From contig NC_023756.2 of NCBI RefSeq assembly GCF_000499845.2, forward strand, positions 2,877,332 through 2,941,331: DNA of 64,000 nucleotides, in the 5' to 3' direction. Shown one piece after another: positions 38,281 through 49,900 of the stretch; positions within the stretch are counted from its first letter, which is position 1; every line of letters begins with the position of its first letter. Below the pieces are notes generated by a model. The model had not been told where the DNA came from. It made no database searches and was given only the letters and a program-made list of their open reading frames with translations. Both the position numbers and the translations under genes were made by a program. Source of the DNA: Phaseolus vulgaris (Eukaryota > Streptophyta > Magnoliopsida > Fabales > Fabaceae).

Positions 38281-38787
38281 TCATACTTCATCCACAACCT
38301 TAGCCTCTGTCAATGGTTTACACTCACAACGATCATCATTCTTGCAAGCACTGCCACCACTCTTCTCACTCTCCCAAATGAAGTACACATAGAACAGAAA
38401 CGAGTTGCCACTGATCACAAGGCAGAAGAAAAACATAGACTCAAGAAAGCTCAGAAAAGTTGAAAACTTGCACGCAAACCCCAACATGATGGAACTGATC
38501 AAGACCCATATCACGATTTTAATGTTGTGAGAAGACGGCGAAGATGGGGGAAGAGAGTGGTACAAGCGGAAGCAATAGTCCAAGAAGAAGGATCCCAAGT
38601 AGACGAAAGCCACGAATACGATGGTGGCTGTGTCGTTGTTGCTGTGTGCGTTGTAGATCGTGACCACGCTGCTGATCGTCATGTTCATGAATCCGAACAA
38701 GTGTAACACGCTTTTAAGCCTCTGGGGTGCTTCATCGGATGAACAGGTTGCGAGAGGAAGAAGGTGAAGTGATGATGAAGCACTCAT
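38281..38787 (-). CDS. Small four-helix membrane protein, unknown function (paralogue B)
   Basis: Single exon, 168 residues from the ATG at 38787 (MSASSSLHLL). The frame also has an ATG at 38838, which would add 17 residues but overlaps the first unit of a repeat array. Hydrophobic segments lie near residues 27-47, 55-75, 89-112 and 116-137. A serine/proline loop separates helices 2 and 3, and the short charged tail (KNDDRCECKP) is cysteine-containing. It aligns along helices 1-4 with paralogue A, 1.8 kb away on the same strand, including NDTATIVFVAFVY versus NDTPMLLFTSFIY and MLGFACKFST versus MLAFACSFWT. The tails differ. This looks like a tandem duplicate pair; function unknown. Confidence 0.7.
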   Translation of the reverse strand: MSASSSLHLLPLATCSSDEAPQRLKSVLHLFGFMNMTISSVVTIYNAHSNNDTATIVFVAFVYLGSFFLDYCFRLYHSLPPSSPSSHNIKIVIWVLISSIMLGFACKFSTFLSFLESMFFFCLVISGNSFLFYVYFIWESEKSGGSACKNDDRCECKPLTEAKVVDEV

Positions 38788-38823
38788 GGTGGTTCTGTTT
38801 GGAGAATAAAACAGGCTCAATTT

Positions 38824-39165
38824 TGACAGCAATATCAAGATTTTGATAGTGTATGTTGCTGGAATTTTGACTGTGATGTCAAGATTTTTGAAGTGTCTGC
38901 AACAACAGTTTCAACTGTAGTATGAAGATTTTTTTAGATGCTGATAACTACAATCTCTACAACAGTGTCAACATTTTGTAGTGTTTGTAACTGTAAGTGA
39001 CTATAATTTTGATTACAATGTGAAGTTTTTGTAGTGTCTGTGATTCCAATCTTGAATGTATATGTGACTGCAGATTTCACTGGAGTGACAAAGTTTTGGG
39101 AAGAATTTTGACAGTAGAATGAAGGTTTTAGAAGAATTTGTGAGGATAATGTGACTACAATTGTG
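38824..39165. repeat. Degenerate ~44-bp tandem repeat array upstream of gene B
   Basis: Units near 38824, 38868 and 38912 are each 44 bp and read TGAC(A/T)G..ATATCAAGATTTTG.TAGTGT or variants. Less regular units of 42-56 bp follow up to about 39165. The shared core is (G/A)TGTCAAGATTTTTG(A/T)AGTGTCTG. The array starts at the edge of gene B's possible upstream ATG and covers what would be its leader and proximal promoter. Minus-strand reading frames across it are repeat translations, not convincing proteins. Confidence 0.75.
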
Positions 39166-39269
39166 ATGGTAACATAAAAAAAATGGGACAAAACTGAAAG
39201 TGCAAGAACAATTTGGAAGTGTTGTGAGATGAGGGAAATGGGTTGATGATGGTGGAAATGAATTCACTT

Positions 39270-41380
39270 AAATTTAGGGTGCAAAGAGGATTTTCGTGGA
39301 AATTGAGGTGAAGATTGAGATGTTTCCATTGTGTTTCTTGGAATCATTGAAAACATGTTCTGAGAAATTATCTAAAGTTTTGTAATTGACAATGCGAAGA
39401 AGGAAGTTGCTTGGAAGTTTCGGAGGTCCCACATCGAGGAGAAGTACTATTAGTGTATTTTTCTGGGTAGGTTAGTTTGAATCAGACAAATAAAGGAATC
39501 TAGTATCAGACTCATAAAAAAGTGTTGAAATTTTTAGGTATTTTCACAATTTGTATCAAATTAATTTTGATAAAAATAAGTTGATTCACATAAACTGATT
39601 CTCCTGCTATATAATAAAAATGTAAAATTTGTTTTGAAAGATAGAAGAAAAAGCAATGCATGTTTTTATTTAAAAGATTAAACATAATAGTGTTGTTAAA
39701 AATCATATAAATAATAAATTATAGGATAAAACTTCTTTTGTTCTCGAAATCAAACTAAATCATTTTCATAATACTCTAACTTAATTCATTTTTCAACAAG
39801 TTTTTAAATTAGATATTTTGCATTCAAATTGAGCTATTCACATATATTTTAATCTTTAACTTAACATTTATATTACGTCAACTTTATACATTATAAGCAA
39901 CTTAGACTCTAAGTTAAGCTTTTCAGATGAAGATCAGGTCTTTGAATTTAGTTTTTATCATCAAACTTCATTTTTCAATTGATTAGTGATAGATATTTAA
40001 AAATTTAAGTTCTTAATAATGCACTATTTGGTTTATTTTGCTTTTTTTTTACCAAACTTGTTGAATAATAACCTTTATTATATATATTTATTTCTAAATT
40101 CATCATATAAAAGTTGTATACTATGTAACATAGACACAGACATGGACATGGAGATACATATAATATCTAAAATGTAGAGTACGGAGACACGTATTTATGT
40201 ATTATATAATTATGAATTATATAAATTGACAATAAAGATTTATGTATACTAAGTATGTTTCAGTTTTTTTTGAAAAAAAAATGTTTTTCATGACTGGTTC
40301 AAAAGAATTTGTTCCTTATTTTTATAATCATGATAAAACTTTATACAATAAGTTTGAGTTTTTAGAAAATTAATGTATTTATCCTTTTTAAAATTGTGTT
40401 AGATCCGTGCTAGAATTGTCAGAAATCTAACAAATATTTTTTTAATTGTACACTTCACCGATACGTGTCCTACAAGTGTCATACAAATATCGATGTCTGA
40501 TATTTATGCTTGACACGAACACGCTATTTAAGAAAAGTGTCTGAATTTCATAGTTTATATACTAATTCAAAAATTGTGAAACTGACATTTTCCAGGAAAC
40601 AAAAGACAACCATTCCATTTTAGGATTCATGAGAACCCATTGACGTATACAAACAAGCAAAAACTAGTATTGTGTTAAGTTTTACTAAACTTGCATTGCA
40701 TTTCCCTATAACCCAAAGGACTATTAAATTTGGCCAAATTTCTTGCGTCCTTCTTAAAATATTAATTAAAACATATTATTTATCTTCCTAAATTATATTC
40801 TATTCGAAATTTAAGTTTGGAGACTTGTGTACCTATTTGTATCCAAAGTACTAGATTAATTATCTTATAAATAAATTATTATCTTATAATTAGTTATTAT
40901 TATTATCTTATACATTTAAATAATTAATTATTCTGTTACCAAAGATAAAACTCAACGAGACAATCTATCATCTCTAATATATATTTAAGAGTTACATTAT
41001 CACCAAAAGATAGAGTTTCGCGTGTTACTTACTATCTTTAATATTTTATTCATTTATAGCAATTTAGTATAATCTAAAATAATAAAAGATATTATATAAT
41101 TAACTAACATAAAGTTTATATAATACTTTACACACCATAAGGAGATTTATTTTTATTTTACTAAAAAAACTATATTTCTAATAACGTTACTATTATCTTT
41201 TATTTTTTAAGAATTTCTTTATTAGAAATACAATATCTTTTAAGTAATAAAAAAAGTACTCTTATCTAAGCATGTTCTTCATCCCCTTCTCCTTACATGT
41301 GATACACCCATATTCTCTCCTCAAATACTATGTGCATATATATACACTTCTTAAAGAGAAAATAAGAGAAAAAAAGTTTA
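39270..41380. other. Spacer with LTR debris and one dispersed repeat
   Basis: Near 39420-39515, GGTCCCACATCGAGGAG and TAGTATCAGACTC look like the start and primer-site end of a decayed LTR of the TRIM-like type. A dispersed element occupies 40125-40560. The remainder is AT-rich with no gene seen. Confidence 0.5.
40125..40560 (-). repeat. Dispersed GACAC-ended element, copy 2 (inverted)
   Basis: Starts CATAGACACAGACATGGACA and ends with CCGATACGTGTCCTACAAGT, ATCGATGTCTGATAT and a TGACACGAACACG block. The interior (TTATAATCATGATAAAACTT, ACAATAAGTTTGAG) is the reverse complement of the copies at 24090 and 45765. Confidence 0.65.
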
Positions 41381-41384
41381 TCCC

Positions 41385-41825
41385 TGTACCGGGATGACCC
41401 GGTCAACCCATGCGTCAAGACCATACTTTAAGGTACGAGGTCGACCACGTGTCATGTGTGACCGACCGACATAAGGTGCTCAAGTCAAACCGTTGACCCA
41501 ATTAGCAAAGGTCAACCACGGTTAGGGAACGGCCTAATCCAACCCTAATCACTAAACAACCCCCTAATCCGGCCCAACAGCGAGGACCCATCAAGGTAAT
41601 ATAAATATCATGCATTCTAAGGAAGAAGGTACGTCATTATCTACAGTATTCTAACCAGCCGAATACGATACCCCACTGACTTGAGCGTTAGAGTGTCATT
41701 CGCAGGTACCCCACCAGCCTGAGGAATCATTTAGCGAGAAGGACCGAAGGAGGAAGTGAGACACGACCGACCGAGTGACATCCGAAGACAATAATTCTCC
41801 CAGTCCCCAACCTAGTTCGAGAACA
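41385..41825 (+). mobile_element. Solo LTR (441 bp) with 5-bp target duplication
   Basis: Starts TGTACCGGGATGACCC and ends TAGTTCGAGAACA (TG...CA). ATCCC is repeated immediately before (41380-41384) and after (41826-41830). A TATAAATA sequence at about 41601 and the CTTGAGCGTTAGAGTGTCAT core mark promoter and transcript-start regions. No internal retrotransposon sequence adjoins, so this is a solo LTR left by recombination. It is moderately GC-rich and stands out from the AT-rich surroundings. The reverse copy at 58849 shares both ends. Confidence 0.88.
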
Positions 41826-41939
41826 ATCCCTAAGTTAAATTTTAGCTTATACACAAATTAAAATAAAGATATAAGGAAATTATATGAGAGAACTTCTTCA
41901 ATTAACTAATGATATATGTTATGGGTGGTCCGATAATGG

Positions 41940-42130
41940 CCCGATAGCGGGTGGCCTGATAAACCTAACAAATTCTCGCTAAGATGGGATCGAAAATGGC
42001 TCTGATATCATGTTAAGAAGTGGACTTTAAGCTTAATTCAACCTCATAAAACGGGCTTATAAGGTGAGGTTTGTACCCACTTATATACAATGAAATATCC
42101 TCATCTCTAATCGATATGAGATCTCCAACA
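41940..42130 (-). mobile_element. TRIM-like element piece: 120-bp LTR (42011-42130) and primer binding site
   Basis: On the minus strand the LTR runs from TGTTGGAGATCTCATATCG (42130) to AGTCCACTTCTTAACA (42011). It is followed by TGATATCAGAGCC, a tRNA-Met primer binding site (41998-42010). The sequence resembles the element at 1940. No second LTR was found on the low-coordinate side. A 63-codon minus-strand frame here is LTR sequence, not a gene. Confidence 0.65.
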
Positions 42131-42599
42131 TTATTTTCTCCTAAAAATATTTTTAAAAACTTTTTCAAGCAAACCCATTTATCAACGAAAACCAATTCTT
42201 TCAACCTTGTTGCAAATGCCTCAAGGGTGGTAGTTTTTAGGAGATTGTAACTTGAAGTGTGTTTAATTAATGGTTATACATTAATAGTGTGTCATTTATA
42301 CATAATGAAAACATGTTTATACATTAATAGTGTGTTACGTATAGAGGGTGCAGCCTCTAACATAACCAAAACATGCTTATTTTGCGTATATTATAATACT
42401 ATAAAAATGAATTTCTATAAGAAATATTTTAAGGAGAAAATAACAAACAAATTATAACATGAAGACAGTGAAAAGTTGGGTGGAAATAGCAGAGCCCTAA
42501 CTAGTAGGGCAATTGGGCCAAGTTAGGCTAGTGAGGAAAATTATTATTTGTATTAGAAGACATTATGAATGGGACAGTTTCTTTTTGTACTTTCAAAGT

Positions 42600-43005
42600 T
42601 TCTTTATGCAACTCCACTAGAAATTATGAAAAAGTTTAAAATATTTATGTTTTAAATTTTTGAATTTCAAGATTACACAATCTAATTTTTATTTTAAATT
42701 TGAAAATACATTATAGATGGTATATTCCAAAAATATATTTTAGATATAAAATATATTTTTAAATTTTTGAATTATGTAATTTGGAAATATATTTTGAATT
42801 ACTTAATCCGAAATACATTTTCAGATTTTTCATGCATTTTCAAATTTTATAATATGAAAATGTATTTTTCAATCTACAATAATTTTTTTATTTTTCAATT
42901 ACATAATTTACCATATATTTTTATATGTTTAGATTACGTAATTCATAATGTTTTTTTGAATTATATAATATAAAATAATATAGACTGCATTTTCAAATTA
43001 TATAA

Positions 43006-43050
<45 letters not shown>

Positions 43051-43140
43051 GTATAACTTCTAATGTATTTTCAAATTTATTATATTTTTTTATTTTCATT
43101 TCATAATAAATTTTCTCATTATATAGTCTATATTAGGTTT
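42600..43140. repeat. AT-rich array of TATAATTTGAAAATATATTT-like units with (AT)n run
   Basis: Loosely repeated units pair an ATTTGAAAATA half with its complement. An (AT)n microsatellite lies at 43017-43047. Its build resembles the interiors of the GCACCTCCAT elements at 12050 and 53300. No gene is present. Confidence 0.5.
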
Positions 43141-45760
43141 CCAACTAAAGAATAATTTGGACTTTTTCCACATATATACTAGAAAAAGAAAAAGGTGTCT
43201 AGGTGGTAAAAGAAATATCCTATAAATAGATATTTGACGGACCTAAGTCGTTGGACTTTTAATGTGGTCCACTACAAGCCAATTAACAAACAACAATAAG
43301 AGGACAAATTTAAATAATACTGATAATTAAATAAAAAAAAACATCATGTGATTCATTGAAGTGTGGTTAATATTTATTTTATTTTATTAGATATTAAACA
43401 TTATTTTATTAAAATATTAAAATTTGATTTCATTTTATTATTTTTTTATTATTTTTATATTTCAAAAAGTAATATAAATGATTATAACCAGATAAATAGA
43501 TTTTAAAAGAATTAAAAAAAGATTGAAAAATGGTGTGTCAGTCTGTCTTATGATGGGACGAGTTACTATTTTTAACATGTACAACCTTGACGAGTCAGCT
43601 CATCTCATCCCTTTTGTAACGAATCAGTGAAAGATCGAGATAAAATAAGTCGAACTAACCGGTTTATGTATAAAAAATAAGTCGAGGAAATAGTCTTTTT
43701 ATTAAAATGTAGATTAATAGAAAGAAATAAATAAATTTTGAAATGTAAAACTAGAATTCTTGTATAAAGAAAAATGGATTGAAGGAAAAAGATGAGTAGT
43801 GGGGGCAGAAAGAGAGTGAAGGAAATCTTTGAAAGGGATAAACAGTGAGAATGATTGATTCCATTGTCTCTTATTGAATTAAAATATCATCTCTCAAAAC
43901 TTTCCATAAAGTTGGCCTGCAACAATGAGTGCAAAATGAATAATGAACACTAATACATATAATGAAACACAACAAATAAATGTAGCTAACGTGTTTAAAT
44001 TTGATGGGTTATAGTGTTAGTGCTCCTAATAACTCTTCAATTACATTGACCAAAACAATTATACAAAAAACAAATGTGGTGCACCAACATATCCTACCAA
44101 ACCATATATGCATATTCATTCTTCATCATAAACACAATATTCTATAAGGTTATCATCTTATAAATTTAATTCAATAAATGGGATCCTTGTGAGTTAATGA
44201 ATCCTAAAATAATCTAAAATGGTTGATAGATAAAAAATAAATAAAAAATTATAATTTAGAAAATGTTTTGCTAAATGCTTATTCAGTTTAGATAAATGTA
44301 TCTTGCAGAGAAAAAGTAATGAATTTGGGTACAATCTTTTCATGACAATGAATTAAAATCAATCTTTTGGAATAAGAAATTTTATAAAATAATTTTTTTT
44401 ATCTATAATTTGAAATATTTGATGGCAAATGAATATAAAGTTTTGTAGAAAATTGAAATTTATAACAAAATAATTGGTTAAAGTTAAATAATTTCAAATT
44501 TTATCTAAAGAAAGTTAAGAGTTTTTTATTTATTTAACTTGATATCACATCTTTGACTGTTCTTAATGAGGTTTTTCTATCAGGTTGAAGTTAATACTAT
44601 TTAGATTATTTATTTTGTTAATACATGTAACTTTTCAACTCTCATACTTTCCCATTTTATTTGGACTGAAGGCTGAGAATACAAAAACAGAAGATAAAAA
44701 AATTACTCTATTAAAAATCTGAACTTATAAAAACATTGATAAATATAAGAAGTTTCAACAATATAAGAAGTTTCAACATTAACAGAGAAATTATTTTTCA
44801 CTTGATATTCTTGATATTACTTTTCTAGCAATTTAGCCAAAAAGACCAAAGATATTCCAAGGTCAACATTAAGAGTTTTCTTAATAAATATTTGAGAAAT
44901 TATTTTTTGGTTGATGTTAAGTAGAACTATTTTCGTTGAATGTTAGTTAGGATGAAATTTATAACCAGCATTGCAATCGTTAGTTGCCAAAAATAAAAAG
45001 TGATATTAACTAATATTAATAAAAAAACCTTTTGAAATAATTTTAGTAGACTTTAACAGAAAAAAAATGTCTTGAGCATTAGTTATAATTAAGTAAATTA
45101 GTTATAATTTTTTAATTATCAAAAATATTATATTTAGTTAACGTTCTACACAAAGAAAAAATTTAAATTTAAAAAACTTAAATTATCCTATTCAAACAAA
45201 AAATTTAAAAGATAAAAATTAATGTATTTTAATTGCATTAAATTATGAAATTCTGTACATAAACACATATTTTTGCTATATAAATTTATCATAAATTCTT
45301 ACATTTAAAAAAATTAGTTATTGATGTTCAACTTTTTATGGATTTTAACCAAGTTGATAGTGATAGAGTTGATATTTCACATGAATATAATTTCAAATTT
45401 TACTTTTACTTCTGTGAGTAAGTGATGCATAAAAAGTTCAAATGTGAGATAAACACTTACCACTTCTAAATCAAAAGCTCTAGATTATATTTACAGTATA
45501 GTGTTTTCTTTTTTCTTAAAGGCCTAACAACCTATTTTACACTATTAAATCATGAAAAAATTTATATAAAAATTAAAATATTATTTTTAAAATAAAATGA
45601 AATACTTAATAAATTGATTTATAAAATAAGATTTGAATTAGTTATATTATTAAATATTTTTATTTTTAATACTTGAGATGTACAGTAGAATAATGATGAA
45701 CATAATTCAATTTAGTTCACATCAAGTTTAATATTACATTTTAAACAAATGAAATTATAT
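43140..45760. other. AT-rich spacer, no gene seen
   Basis: Contains only short repeats such as ATAAGAAGTTTCAACA twice near 44745-44775. No coding signal is visible on either strand. Confidence 0.6.
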
Positions 45761-45764
45761 TACG

Positions 45765-46145
45765 AGACTCGGATACATGTATCGGACACCCATACTTGTA
45801 AGACACTTGTAGGATACGTATTCATGAAATGTTAAATTCAAACAATATTTATGAGATTTCTGACAATCCCAGAGTAGTTCTAACACAACTTTAAAAATGA
45901 GAAATACATTAATTTTTTAAAATCTTAAATTTATTGTATAAAATTTTATTATGATTATAAAAATAAGTAACAAATAATTTGGAACCAGTCATAAGAAATA
46001 TCTGATAAAAAAAATCTGAAAAATACTTGTGCAGATAGATCTTTATTATCAGTTTATATAATTCATAATTATATAACATATAGATCCGTATTTTCCTATC
46101 TTACATTTGAGAAATTATACGTATCTTCATGTCTGTGTCGTATCT
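45765..46145 (+). repeat. Dispersed GACAC-ended element, copy 3
   Basis: The left end (CGGATACATGTATCGGACAC, AAGACACTTGTAGGATACGT), the interior (TTATGATTATAAAAATAAGT) and the right end (ATTATACGTATCTTCATGTC) match copy 1 at 24090 in the same orientation. Its right end is 0.8 kb upstream of the PBL kinase start. Confidence 0.65.
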
Positions 46146-46389
46146 ATGCTAATAAATTATATCACATATTTGTTAATAGTGAATTTAGAAGAAAGGAGGA
46201 AAAACAAAAGAATAATTGGAAGAGCATGTATGAAGCAAAAGAAGAAGGGTAACCTAAGGTTCACCCTTTGCATAATGATTTTCCACAAGGAAAAAACAAC
46301 GTTATCTGTGGAATAATTTAGTGAGCAAAGTGAAAGTCATATGTTGTAGGTTCCAATTTACCAAGTGGCACTGCTGTGTGCTGTTTTCA

Positions 46390-46600
46390 AAAAGCAAAAA
46401 GAAAAATGCCCCTCACTTTCTCTCTCTTGCCCGCACTGCCCCACTCTCCCACTTTTCACGTTTTCAAGCCTGCCCGACCTGCCCCCTGTGGAAAAACTTT
46501 CCCTCTGTCACAAGCACTCTCCCGCTTTCCTCTTCATTCTTCAACACAACACCAACTCCCTCCCTCTCTTTCTTTCTCTCTTCCACTTTGCCTTGGAGTT
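46390..46600 (+). promoter_or_regulatory. Pyrimidine-rich promoter/leader of the PBL kinase gene
   Basis: Long C/T-rich runs on the + strand (TTTCTCTCTCTTGCCCGCAC, TCCCTCCCTCTCTTTCTTTC) lie about 350-550 bases before the start codon. Such Y-patches mark core promoters and leaders of plant genes. Frames of 110-131 codons across it (46321-46754) have biased composition and are probably not translated. I see no clear TATA box. Confidence 0.45.
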
Positions 46601-46939
46601 TGGACTCACTTCACAACTTGGTTTCTGTGTGTGGCTTTGTTTTGTGCTGTGTTGGTCTCACTCATTCATCAGTGTTCATGTGTTTCTTCATCCTTCACAA
46701 CACTTTAATGCCATGATATTGTTCTTTTTCTCTAGCTCCATATTCTTCAATTAGTAGTTTCTAGCTTTGTGCCTAACATTTTTTTGAGATATTAGTCTCT
46801 GACTTTTGACCCAGAGATATTTTGAGTTCACCCAAAGGAAAGCTGTTCAATTTTGTCTAGCTTGAAGTTGAAGTGGATTTGTTTTAAAAAAAATTGAGAC
46901 TTTGGTGCATGGAGAGTTGTTTGTGAGAGTTTTTGGAAG

Positions 46940-49900
46940 ATGGGGTTTGGGAGCAATGCAGTTCAAGCAGGGAGTTTGGATGTGGAAAAGTCAAAGGGCA
47001 AGAAGAACAAGGAAGGTGGTGGGAAGGAGAGAAAATGGGGGTTTAGATTTAGCCTCTTTGGGAGTTGCATACCTTCAAGATCAAAAGTTGATAGCACCAC
47101 CATTAGTGGCACTAGTGCTCCTAATAATGGTAATTTTCTTTCCTCATTAATTTCCTTAGTTTCATGAAAATATGTTCTATTTGTCATTAATTTTAGGTGA
47201 CCAACTTTAGTTGTGTGTCTTTACTTTTTGGCTTATACGATCTGACCACCAAACACTTTTGTGTTTGAGAGTGTGAATCTGTTTTGAGAAACTAATGAAT
47301 TCTGAATTTCTTGCAATAAAACTGATTTGAGTTATTATTGTGCATTTTTGTTGAGAAAGTTGGAGATCTAACTGATTCATTCAGAAATAATTAAAGACTT
47401 TCAAAGACAGGTTCTTTTCTGCATTACCTTTGGACCACGGCATTTTTTTTTTTGTAAGCACTGACTGCACTTGATGTTGGAAAAAGAGCCAAGAAAAGTA
47501 TTTAGTAAATGATATCTAATTGTTCTGACAATTATATTAAGTATTTCATAACTTCTTATGATGAACACCGATAAACATTATCCATGTACACCACCTCACC
47601 TGGTGAGATAAGACTTTGTTATTGTTGTATCCTGAGAATCATTATCCAATGATTGAATCATATAAGAAATTATAAAAGTTGGTCGACTCATGATTTATTT
47701 TCTGAATTGAGACGAACTACTTTGCAATGCATTGACCATATGCACAACACTGTTTGATTGTATTTACTATTTTGTTATTATAAAAGTCTTGTGAAATTGC
47801 AATGAAGTTGTTTAAAGTCAAGAATGGCATGATCAAATCATGTAATAGTGTCCATTTTGTTCTTATTTTTAGGTGAAAATATCAAGTCAGTGATAACTGA
47901 ATCAGAGGAAAACAAATCTGCATCTGATAGAATCACAAAGGAAACAGTTGCTCCTCCAGAGTCCTCTACGACAACTACTGATGCAGAAAGTAACCCTTCC
48001 ACACCAATATTCAGTGAGGAGCTGAAGGTTGCTTCTTGCTTGAGAAAATTCACATTCAATGGACTTAAGGTGGCAACTAGGAATTTTAGACCAGAGAGTC
48101 TTCTTGGTGAAGGAGGGTTTGGTTGTGTCTTCAAGGGTTGGATTGAAGAGAATGGAACTGCACCTGTGAAACCAGGTACCGGGCTTACGGTTGCGGTCAA
48201 GACCCTCAACCACAATGGACATCAGGGTCACAAAGAGTGGCTTGTATGGAACTTATATATCCTTCTCAACTTTTTCATTTTCATTTTTGTTGTTGTTATA
48301 GTTCATATGGTGTTAACATTCTTGATTTGTCTTTGCTTCTACTCAGGCTGAGTTGAATTATCTTGGTGATCTTGTCCATCCAAATCTTGTTAAACTGGTT
48401 GGTTTCTGTATTGAAGGTGACCAAAGATTACTGGTTTATGAGTTTATGCCCCGAGGCAGTTTGGAGAATCACCTCTTTAGAAGTACACTACTAACCCTTT
48501 TTATTTCTTTGGTAAACCTTTTCTATTTCTATATCATGTCTTGCTGCTGCTGCTTTTCTCTCTCTGCTATGTAAAACGTTATAACTGCAGCAAATTTGGA
48601 TGTCTCAACAGTTGACACGTATATGAAATCAAATTTGGTTGAAAATGAGTGTAATTGTTGCTGATGCTACCACTTATCCCAATATAATTTATGAACATAA
48701 AGTTAGCCAAAAATAACACTTAATGACCTTATAATAACAAGTATCACATAGTCTGGAAAATAAGTGACTATAGTTCTAGGGGACTAACACAGCTCGGTTT
48801 AGAATCTAAATAATCTAGAATTCATAAAATTGCTACTGATTATGTTAATCAATCCCTTAATTAGTTTCCAAACTAATTGTTGGATCTAATAGTTATTTTT
48901 AGTTCACAGGCTTTAATGCATATAGAAAACAAAAGCTAAAGTAAAATGGTTCTCTTCTCATAATGCATTTGTTGTTTCTGATAGGCATATGCTCTATAAA
49001 AAATTACATGTTTATGATTAATTGTTTTTCTGGTAACAACCATTTGTTATGTTGAAGGACCCCTGCCTCTTCCTTGGTCTATCAGAATGAAAATTGCACT
49101 TGGTGCTGCCAAGGGTCTTGCTTTTCTCCACCAAGAGGCTCAAAGACCCATAATATATCGTGATTTCAAAACATCTAATATACTATTAGATGCGGTATGT
49201 AAGTAAACTAGTCTAGAAAGTACTTATTATTTCATGTTCATCCTCCAACCCAGAAAATAAAAGCAAAAATGTTTATAGGAATACAATGCCAAGCTCTCTG
49301 ATTTTGGACTTGCCAAAGATGGCCCCGAGGGGGAAAAGACACATGTATCAACAAGAGTTATGGGAACATATGGTTATGCTGCTCCCGAGTATGTGATGAC
49401 TGGTGAGTTTTGAGCCTTCCCTATTCCTTTTCAAGTGATAGCATTTCTTAAACTCAATACTTTCACCATGTAACTTAGAATGAAGATAGCTTATGTTATC
49501 TAGAATTTGCACTTGCATAATAAAAGCTTTTCTCGTTTTATAAGATCTTGGACCATCATGATTCCTTTGTAGAGAAAACCCTCAATTTGATCATTCAAAG
49601 TTATAGTCATGGACACATTAAATGAAAAGTTCATCTAAGTGTAAAATGTTAAAAAATGATCAAAGTAGCTAAGATCAAACCCTGATGCCATATGAAATTA
49701 CTTAACTTAGAACATTTTTTTTATGTGAGAGATAAAAGGATAGCTATTATATCAATAGCAATCACAGTCACAATCACAATGGTACAAAATAAAGAATCTG
49801 GCACTAAAATCCTTTGCTGATACTGTTATAAAAACATTTGAGCTCAAGAGAAGAAAAAAAAAAGTTAATGATTTGATTGAATGAGTAAAAGGGTCAATAA

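Noticed and set aside
38934..39267. Two minus-strand frames of 84-85 codons upstream of gene B
   Set aside because: They read through the degenerate 44-bp repeat array and overlap each other in different frames.
46321..46754. Overlapping 110-131-codon frames just before the PBL kinase
   Set aside because: They lie in a C/T-rich promoter or leader, overlap each other in three frames, and have biased Ser/Leu/Phe/Pro composition with no domain.
48481..48574. Read-through of PBL exon 3 into the following intron
   Set aside because: The GT donor after 48482 joins in frame to 49058, giving the conserved FRRPLPLPW sequence; the read-through tail is hydrophobic intron translation ending in a stop.
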